This document shows positions 5,023-9,451 of a stretch of DNA of 9,451 nt, piece after piece (the stretch's first letter is position 1; each line of letters begins with the position of its first letter). The translations under genes were made by a program, and so were the position numbers. A model generated the notes under the pieces. It saw only the letters and a list, made by a program, of their open reading frames with translations. It was not told the origin of the DNA and ran no database searches. Source of the DNA: DATAYF01 sp036272735 (lineage in GTDB: Bacteria > Chloroflexota > Ktedonobacteria > Ktedonobacterales > Ktedonobacteraceae); the NCBI GenBank assembly GCA_036272735.1, contig DATAYF010000757.1:1-9451 (forward strand), given 5' to 3'.

Positions 5023-5619
5023 ATGCGTTTTTTACAAAAGTTTTTGCTCACCCTAGGAATCATCGCGTTGCTCTTTCTCTTCGTAGAGATCGGGGTATCC
5101 CTGGCGGCGACGCGGCACGGGAGCAAACCAGCGCATATAGACTATATTACAGCTGGCCCGTATCGTTTCACGGTGAGTCTCTATGATGATCCTGCCCAGG
5201 CCGGATTTACCTTGCCTTTTACCATTGCCCCACAGGGAGCAACGAGCGGCTCGTGGATCTATCATGTGACATCAATACCCCAGGGAAGTCTGCAGAGGAG
5301 TGGCAGGATTATCATGAGCGCCAATCGCGTGGCAACTCCGATCACTGATAGTGTCAGTCCTGATCCGCAGAGGCCAGGAGGCGTCCAGGGAGATGCCGAG
5401 ATCACGGTGCAAGGACAGTGGGATTTACAGGTAGTGGTCGATGGTCCGTCCGGCCAGCAAACGTTTAACGTCCCAGTCACAGCGACAACGCTTCCAGCGA
5501 TACCGGTCTGGGTAGGTTGGTCAATTGGTTTTGTTCCCGTGTGTGGGATTCTTGTTTTCCTGCTGATACACGTAGGGAGCAAGAGACAAGACAGGCAAGA
5601 AACGTTAGAGATGGTATGA
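5023..5619 (+). CDS. Membrane-anchored YtkA/FixH-like protein
   Basis: The 198-residue product has an N-terminal hydrophobic anchor (7-29), an extracytoplasmic beta-rich domain (about 35-155) and a second membrane helix (161-184) with a basic tail. The domain starts with AGPYRFTVSLYDDPAQAGF and ends with GQWDLQVVVDGPSG followed by a beta strand. This is the pattern of YtkA-like and FixH-like domains, also found at the end of CopC/CopD fusions, which are tied to copper delivery or cytochrome oxidase maturation. No Cys or obvious Met/His copper cluster is present in the domain, so it may be a structural partner rather than a copper carrier. It begins 5 bases after the preceding stop, and its stop overlaps the next start as ATGA, so co-translation is likely. 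The family assignment is moderate; the coupling to neighbours is strong. Confidence 0.7.
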   Translation: MRFLQKFLLTLGIIALLFLFVEIGVSLAATRHGSKPAHIDYITAGPYRFTVSLYDDPAQAGFTLPFTIAPQGATSGSWIYHVTSIPQGSLQRSGRIIMSANRVATPITDSVSPDPQRPGGVQGDAEITVQGQWDLQVVVDGPSGQQTFNVPVTATTLPAIPVWVGWSIGFVPVCGILVFLLIHVGSKRQDRQETLEMV

Positions 5620-6797
5620 AATACGTAAAGATTGCTATGAAGAAGGTTGATGTGTTGTGGTTCTCTGATAGAAATGTCGTCAAGTATGGTTCTACGTGGG
5701 GGAAGCGGAATTTCATCGGACGGTTACCGCTGGCGGCAGTATGCGTGCTGCTGGCCACGTTTCTCATGGGAGGAACGGGTTGCTCCTCATGGAGCAATGA
5801 TGTTGCGGCCACTACCTCGCCTACGATGCAGGCCAACGTGAACGGTTTTGGCACCGCCGCCAATCACCCTCATGCCCTGCTGGTCTTTCCCGATCATGTT
5901 CTTGTGCTCGCGACCCACTTTGGGACCTTTCGCTCTGGCGATGGGGGAAAAAGCTGGAAGCAGGTAGGAGGGGGCTCCGGGCAAATCATGGATGGCCTGA
6001 TGTCGTTCTCGCTGACCGCCAGCCCTCTCAATCAGCGCCGCATCTACCTGCTCACCCAACTGGCTTTGACAACTCCCAAAGGGACGTTGGGCCTCTACAC
6101 CAGTACCGATCAGGGGCAAACCTGGCAGCTTGCTACCGCCGCCTCAAACCTGACACCCAACAAGACGATTTATCTGGCAGAAGCAGGCAATGACTCAGCC
6201 GATCAGGTCTATGTGTACCTCCCAGCACTGGGTACGACAGGACTCAAGGTCAGCATGGACAATGGGAAACATTTTCGCGACACCGGCACATTCCCTTTTG
6301 GGGATATGACCTTTCTCCTCGCCGTCCCCGGAGCGAAGGGACATCTCGTCGCAGGCAGCAGCAGTGGTATGGCGCAGAGCAGCGATAGCGGGAAACAGTG
6401 GAAAACCATCAAAGGCATCACTGGTGGAATCTTCAATATCGTGAGCGCCGGACCCCATCAGCCCATTTACGCTGATGGTGACAATGGCCTGTACGTCTCC
6501 CAGGATGGTGGCCAGACCTTTACAGGAGTCAATCAACAGGCAACCTATGGCATCTCGTTAACGGTGTCTCCTACACAGCCACAGGTCCTGTACGGGCATA
6601 CGGCGCAGGCCATCTACCGGAGCACCAATGGCGGCAAGACCTGGCAGACGATGCCATTGGTGAAGGGGCAACTCTATAACCTCGTCGCCGATCCGGCTCA
6701 TGCACAAGAAGTCTATCTCACCATGTCGTACCCGACCGAGGTCTATCACTTCAATCAGGCTCGTCAGACCTGGTCATCACTCACCCCAAAATCATAG
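5616..6797 (+). CDS. Asp-box (BNR/sialidase-like) beta-propeller lipoprotein
   Basis: The product is 393 residues. Six Asp-box repeats, S-x-D-x-G-x-x-W/F, occur at 107-114, 163-170, 213-220, 255-262, 295-302 and 336-343 (the last has Asn for Asp), so it folds as a beta-propeller of the sialidase/photosystem assembly (Ycf48-like) type. No sialidase catalytic arginine triad or FRIP motif is evident, so it should be a binding or assembly scaffold rather than a glycosidase. A hydrophobic stretch (37-52) ends in a lipobox-like GTGC with C56 as the likely lipidated residue, which places it outside the cytoplasmic membrane. The start at 5616 overlaps the previous stop as ATGA; a longer frame opens upstream inside the preceding gene but is unlikely. 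The n-region is unusually long (36 residues) and ribosome signals are weak, so a start further in is possible. Confidence 0.82.
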   Translation: MKYVKIAMKKVDVLWFSDRNVVKYGSTWGKRNFIGRLPLAAVCVLLATFLMGGTGCSSWSNDVAATTSPTMQANVNGFGTAANHPHALLVFPDHVLVLATHFGTFRSGDGGKSWKQVGGGSGQIMDGLMSFSLTASPLNQRRIYLLTQLALTTPKGTLGLYTSTDQGQTWQLATAASNLTPNKTIYLAEAGNDSADQVYVYLPALGTTGLKVSMDNGKHFRDTGTFPFGDMTFLLAVPGAKGHLVAGSSSGMAQSSDSGKQWKTIKGITGGIFNIVSAGPHQPIYADGDNGLYVSQDGGQTFTGVNQQATYGISLTVSPTQPQVLYGHTAQAIYRSTNGGKTWQTMPLVKGQLYNLVADPAHAQEVYLTMSYPTEVYHFNQARQTWSSLTPKS

Positions 6798-6820
6798 GAA
6801 GGTCAGGATCACACGCGCCG

Positions 6821-8083
6821 ATGTTTGCAAAGATGTATCGCTATACCATTGGGCCATTATTCGCCGGTATCCTGCTGCTGGCACTGGCTCCATTCAACGC
6901 TCACGCCGATGGAGGAGCACCGAACCGTGCCTACATCGCCGGCACCACCAACGGGATCAGTGTCCTCGATATCGCGCAGCAACGAGTTATCGGCAGTCTT
7001 CCGGCGAAGGGCAATCCCCATGAGGTCCTTTTAAGCCTGGACGGTCGTTTTCTGTACATGACACAACCACAGCTCGGGAATGTCGCTGTGCTGGCGGCCC
7101 GCACAGGTGCTACCATCTGCACCGTCAACGTGCCGGGTCAGCCGACACTATTGGCAGTGGATACCACCTCGAATACGATGTACGCGGCCGGCAATGGAGC
7201 CAGGAGTGTGACCGTCTTCGATCCAGCCAACTGTACGATCAAACGGACATTACAAGCCGATGGGCCGATATATGGTCTGGCGGTGGCCCAGCTTGGAGCA
7301 TCCGGCACCAGCGGTGGCGATCAGGTCTGGGTTTCGACGCCTACGACCGTCGATATCTTCGGCGACGCTAATGGTCAAACGCTCGGTAGTTTCAATGTCG
7401 AGGGTGGACCGGAATACATCTCTATTCCGATTGGTTCAGCCGCGTACGTCACCACACGTCAGGGCAGTGTCGTTGGCGTCGATCTGGCAAGCCATAAACA
7501 GACACGATTGGTTTCCGGCGGGAAATATGGGCCGATGGACTTTGATGAGCAGACTGGTGAGGTGTTCGTCCCCGATCAGGTCCATCATCAAATTGTTGTG
7601 CTCACACCGATCAATTCCGGCGTGCCCACACCGCATGAACCGAGCCGTCTTATCAAGCTTGAAGCCACCCCCAATTCTATCGCCATTACCAGCGATGGTC
7701 AGCTTGGCTTTGTCGCCATGCACAATGGACACGTTGCAATGCTAGACATTCCTGGACGCCAGTTGATTACTACGTATACGGTTGGGGGGGATCCGCAGTT
7801 CATCATCACCGGCTTGAACCCGCCGCTAATCGGTACGACGCCACAGCAGGCAACCCTTCTCAGCCCGGTCCTGAACGTTGCCGCCTATGTTCTGATCGCT
7901 GCCTTGCTCATCGCGCCTTTTATCTTCTTCCAGCGCAATAAAAAGTCCCGCCAGAAGTCGATGCTGGCATTTTCGAGCATGCCATCGCAGGTTGCAGATG
8001 AAGCGCACGAGCCAAGCTTGCCTCAGACACCACGCATTCAGCAGAACGACCAGGGAAATGAGACCCCACCAGTGGATGGGTAA
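6821..8083 (+). CDS. YVTN/YncE-like seven-blade beta-propeller with C-terminal membrane anchor
   Basis: The 420-residue product begins with a signal peptide cut near AHA29|D30. Residues 34-335 contain YVTN-type repeats such as RAYIAGTTNGISVLD, DGRFLYMTQPQLGNVAVL, TMYAAGNGARSVTVFD and GQLGFVAMHNGHVAMLD, the pattern of YncE-like and cytochrome cd1-like seven-blade propellers. Two cysteines (C100, C128) could form a disulfide outside the cell. Residues 351-370 are a hydrophobic anchor followed by QRNKKSRQK, so the propeller faces outward and the Pro/Gln-rich tail (380-420) is cytoplasmic. It lies 23 bases after the Asp-box lipoprotein and closes the operon. No catalytic residue or heme motif (CxxCH) is seen, so a scaffold or binding role is more likely than an enzyme. 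An in-frame ATG at 6833 is the alternative start. Confidence 0.82.
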   Translation: MFAKMYRYTIGPLFAGILLLALAPFNAHADGGAPNRAYIAGTTNGISVLDIAQQRVIGSLPAKGNPHEVLLSLDGRFLYMTQPQLGNVAVLAARTGATICTVNVPGQPTLLAVDTTSNTMYAAGNGARSVTVFDPANCTIKRTLQADGPIYGLAVAQLGASGTSGGDQVWVSTPTTVDIFGDANGQTLGSFNVEGGPEYISIPIGSAAYVTTRQGSVVGVDLASHKQTRLVSGGKYGPMDFDEQTGEVFVPDQVHHQIVVLTPINSGVPTPHEPSRLIKLEATPNSIAITSDGQLGFVAMHNGHVAMLDIPGRQLITTYTVGGDPQFIITGLNPPLIGTTPQQATLLSPVLNVAAYVLIAALLIAPFIFFQRNKKSRQKSMLAFSSMPSQVADEAHEPSLPQTPRIQQNDQGNETPPVDG

Positions 8084-8215
8084 CACCGTTGGTCAGTCTG
8101 GTTTGAATGTCATACTTGAGTGATATCTATAGAGAAACGAAACTGACACCAGGATACGTGCTTGAGGTACGCAGCAGCCGTCATTTAGCACAAGCGATAT
8201 GAAACTGAGGCTATC
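8084..8215 (+). promoter_or_regulatory. Intergenic region before cupredoxin, weak promoter candidate
   Basis: These 132 bases separate the operon from the cupredoxin gene. TTGAAT (8103-8108) followed by the AT-rich TATCTATAGA around 8124-8133 is the only promoter-like pair, and its spacing is imperfect. No terminator hairpin is visible after the operon, so read-through into the cupredoxin gene is possible. A 14-base match (CACCAGGATACGTG) to the large hairpin at 1280-1297 lies at 8147-8160. Confidence 0.3.
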
Positions 8216-8596
8216 ATGATAAAAAAGGTGCTGGGAGCATTTGTCGTACTGAGCCTGATAGCGACGACCATTATCGCAGGTTGCACAGGCCATAATACGT
8301 CCACCGACCCGAACCCTGTTCATCTGGGTGATGCAAATTTCAAAGTGCTATCGATCACTATCAAAAAAGGTGAGAAAATCACCCTGATCAATGACTCTGT
8401 GGAAGTGCACATAATTTCTAACGGCACTTGGGAGAATTCTACACCTCATCCAAAACTGGAGCCAGGCGCACCCAAGATAAATATCCAGGTGGATGGTAAT
8501 AGCAGCAGGACCATTGGCCCGTTCAATACGGCAGGCACATTCAATATCTATTGCACCATCCATACAGGTATGGCAATGACCGTTCTGGTAAAATAA
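8216..8596 (+). CDS. Cupredoxin (plastocyanin-like) lipoprotein, type 1 copper
   Basis: The 126-residue product starts with a lipoprotein signal ending in IIAGC (C23 lipidated). The rest is a single cupredoxin domain. All four type 1 copper ligands are visible: H65 in SVEVHIISNG, then C113, H116 and M119 in YCTIHTGM, the C-x2-H-x2-M form used in plastocyanin/azurin-like proteins. It should be a blue copper electron carrier or copper-binding protein tethered outside the membrane. TGAGG lies about 6 bases before the ATG. Its position behind a membrane/YtkA-like/propeller operon suggests it serves as the mobile or tethered copper partner of that set. The fold and ligands are certain by eye; the redox partner is unknown. 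Confidence 0.9.
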   Translation: MIKKVLGAFVVLSLIATTIIAGCTGHNTSTDPNPVHLGDANFKVLSITIKKGEKITLINDSVEVHIISNGTWENSTPHPKLEPGAPKINIQVDGNSSRTIGPFNTAGTFNIYCTIHTGMAMTVLVK

Positions 8597-8788
8597 CAGA
8601 ATATCCCATGGTAATGTTGCAAAAAATTTCTTCTGAAAACGCTGGGATAGGACCCCCCCTAACTCCCACGCGATGCGCAACGAGATAGGGATGGTTCCTG
8701 CGCCGCAAAGGGAAATAGGAAGGAATCTGTCCTGAATTCAGCATAGAATAGAAACAGGATTCCGTTTTGCAAAGACAAGGAGATGCCG
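8597..8788. other. Intergenic region with no gene; a long-loop inverted repeat and a weak -10
   Basis: TATCCCA (8602-8608) and TGGGATA (8643-8649) form a 7-bp inverted repeat with a 34-base loop, too open for a clear terminator. Further on, GGAATC near 8722 and GGATTCC near 8757 are partly complementary, and TAGAAT at 8744-8749 could serve as a -10 for the YciI-like gene without a recognisable -35. A strong AAGGAG ribosome site is at 8777-8782. Confidence 0.4.
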
Positions 8789-9097
8789 ATGTCTCACCAG
8801 CCCGTGATCTATTATGTCGTCACGCTTGAACAGGGGGAACACTGGGACGCCAGATTCCCCATGCGCCAGCAGCAGCACTGGGATGAACACGCCAGGCTTA
8901 TGGATGCGTTCGTTGACGACGGCTTCATTATCCTGGGTGGCCCGCTCGACGGCGAGGAGAGGATCTTGTTGGTTATCAACGCCAAAAGTAGGCAGGCTAT
9001 CGAGGCCCGATTTGCCGCCGACCCCTGGATTGCAACGGGGGTACGGCGCATCGCCAAAGTTGAGCACTGGGAAATCCTCCTGGATGCTCGACAGTAA
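8789..9097 (+). CDS. YciI-like (YCII-related) protein
   Basis: The product is 102 residues from the ATG at 8789. An upstream in-frame ATG at 8783 is rejected because it directly abuts the AAGGAG at 8777-8782, whereas 8789 stands 6 bases from it. The sequence fits the ferredoxin-like YCII domain: an opening beta strand (VIYYVVTLEQG), the HWDEHARLMDAFVDDGFIILGGPL block with H30 and H34 and the G-x3-GGPL turn, then the second beta-alpha-beta half ending in VEHWEILL. YCII proteins are small cytoplasmic dimers or domains, some with dehydrochlorinase-like activity and most without a known reaction. It stands alone, 192 bases after the cupredoxin, and no link to the copper-related genes is evident apart from shared direction. 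Confidence 0.85.
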   Translation: MSHQPVIYYVVTLEQGEHWDARFPMRQQQHWDEHARLMDAFVDDGFIILGGPLDGEERILLVINAKSRQAIEARFAADPWIATGVRRIAKVEHWEILLDARQ

Positions 9098-9203
9098 CGA
9101 GCCCCTCCCCGCTGCCCGTGCTTGTTGCGCATTCCGTGGGTAACTGGTGGAAGGCCCAAGTTTGGCCCAGTTTACCAAATAGAGCTTTATATTCCTCCAA
9201 ATT

Positions 9204-9270
9204 TGGGAGCAAAAGTGGGAGCAAAACCATTTGACGCACGTTATAAAAGCGAGACAAAATTTGACAAAAT
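9204..9270 (+). repeat. Paired short tandem repeats beside the right 86-bp repeat
   Basis: TGGGAGCAAAA occurs at 9204-9214 and again at 9216-9226 (period 12). GACAAAAT occurs at 9253-9260 and 9263-9270 (period 10). ATTTGAC appears at 9229-9235 and 9259-9265. Spacing close to one helical turn suggests protein-binding sites; arm-type integrase sites are one possibility. Confidence 0.55.
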
Positions 9271-9352
9271 AAAAACCTAAAATAGCCATGGAAGCCAGTC
9301 GAGGCGCATTATAAGCCAGCCCAAAATACACCATTGCGGAGTTCGACTCTTC
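9267..9352 (+). repeat. Diverged 86-bp direct repeat, right copy
   Basis: This is the partner of 3604-3689. It contains GGAGTTCGACTCTTCC (9338-9353), which resembles a tRNA T-arm, but the stem is imperfect and no acceptor or anticodon arm is found upstream, so it is not a tRNA gene. T-arm-like segments are common integrase attachment cores. Confidence 0.6.
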
Positions 9353-9411
9353 CTATCTAAGAACCAGAAACCCAATCACACAAATTGTTCGACTGACACC
9401 GACTCGTATGA

Positions 9412-9434
9412 GTGTTAACACATACTGAAAGTAT
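9412..9434. repeat. Two adjacent small palindromes
   Basis: GTGTTAACAC (9412-9421) is a perfect 10-bp palindrome. It is followed at once by ATACT-GAA-AGTAT (9422-9434), a 5-bp hairpin. They could be operator half-sites of a gene beyond the window; nothing more can be said. Confidence 0.35.
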
Positions 9435-9451
9435 CCCCTGCGATAAAATTT

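Larger units (their letters stand above)
9098..9451. other. Gene-free 354-bp region with repeats and att-like sequence
   Basis: No reading frame with coding character is seen on either strand. The left part (9098-9180) is GC-rich with a weak ACTGG/CCAGT inverted pair around a GGCCCAAGTTTGGCC core. From about 9185 the DNA turns AT-rich and carries the tandem repeats at 9204-9270 and the direct-repeat copy at 9267-9352. The edge holds two small palindromes (9412-9434). Confidence 0.6.

Noticed and set aside
5517..5615. 33-codon N-terminal extension of the Asp-box lipoprotein
   Set aside because: It overlaps the coding end of the preceding gene in another frame and would place a charged stretch far ahead of the lipoprotein signal; the ATGA overlap start at 5616 is more natural.
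9098..9180. Rho-independent terminator after the YciI-like gene
   Set aside because: Only a 4-5 bp stem with no T tract can be drawn.
8738..9334. Minus-strand 198-codon frame over the YciI-like gene and the right-hand repeats
   Set aside because: It is antisense to a clear YCII-domain gene, and its N-terminal part is a translation of AT-rich repeat DNA.
9338..9360. Possible tRNA 3' end
   Set aside because: A T-loop-like GTTCGACTC is present, but the T stem pairs poorly and no matching acceptor, D or anticodon arm can be built upstream.
1..9451. CRISPR array, rRNA, riboswitch or complete insertion sequence
   Set aside because: No regularly spaced repeats, no recognisable RNA core and no transposase gene are visible on either strand.

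Overview
The window looks like a moderate-GC bacterial chromosome, most likely an environmental member of the Chloroflexota (Ktedonobacteria-like). That assignment is an inference from the mix of a DinB-fold protein, a YciI-like protein, lipoboxed copper proteins and paired beta-propellers, and from protein-level impressions. No rRNA, tRNA or housekeeping marker is present to prove it.

The left third (1 to about 3640) is accessory DNA with signs of decay. Minus-strand genes start with strong AGGAGG-type ribosome sites: a gene cut by the window edge, an 80-residue orphan, and a nucleoside 2-deoxyribosyltransferase-like protein with a cysteine-rich tail. Two of them share an almost identical leader. 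Between the orphan and the deoxyribosyltransferase lies a plus-strand DinB-fold gene in about 1 kb of foreign-looking DNA. That segment is bounded by a 10-bp direct repeat and contains a 25-bp inverted repeat on both sides of the gene plus a large nested hairpin. Removing it would rejoin the two minus genes into a normally spaced operon, so it looks like an insertion. Next come a small plus-strand protein of unknown function, a convergent nucleotidyltransferase-fold gene broken by a one-base frameshift, and a beta-class DNA methyltransferase. The methyltransferase has a near-consensus promoter but is broken by a 4-bp tandem duplication and truncated after its first third.

The right two thirds (about 3700 to 9100) are intact and all on the plus strand. 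A compact four-gene operon encodes (1) a polytopic membrane protein with a duplicated D-x2-W-H-x3-G-x-D-x5-P-H motif, (2) a small membrane-anchored YtkA/FixH-like protein, (3) an Asp-box beta-propeller lipoprotein, and (4) a YVTN/YncE-type beta-propeller with a signal peptide and a C-terminal membrane anchor. It is followed by a type 1 copper cupredoxin lipoprotein and then a YciI-like protein. I infer that the first five products form an extracytoplasmic, copper- or redox-related assembly. The role of the lead membrane protein is not known to me, and it is the best candidate in the window for something undescribed.

A diverged direct repeat of about 86 bp (3604-3689 and 9267-9352, offset 5663, no gaps) brackets this right-hand block. 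Its left copy begins exactly where the methyltransferase loses homology to its family. The last 354 bases carry no gene but hold short tandem repeats next to the right copy, resembling integrase arm sites. The block may therefore be an old island, or the repeats may simply be two copies of a dispersed intergenic element.
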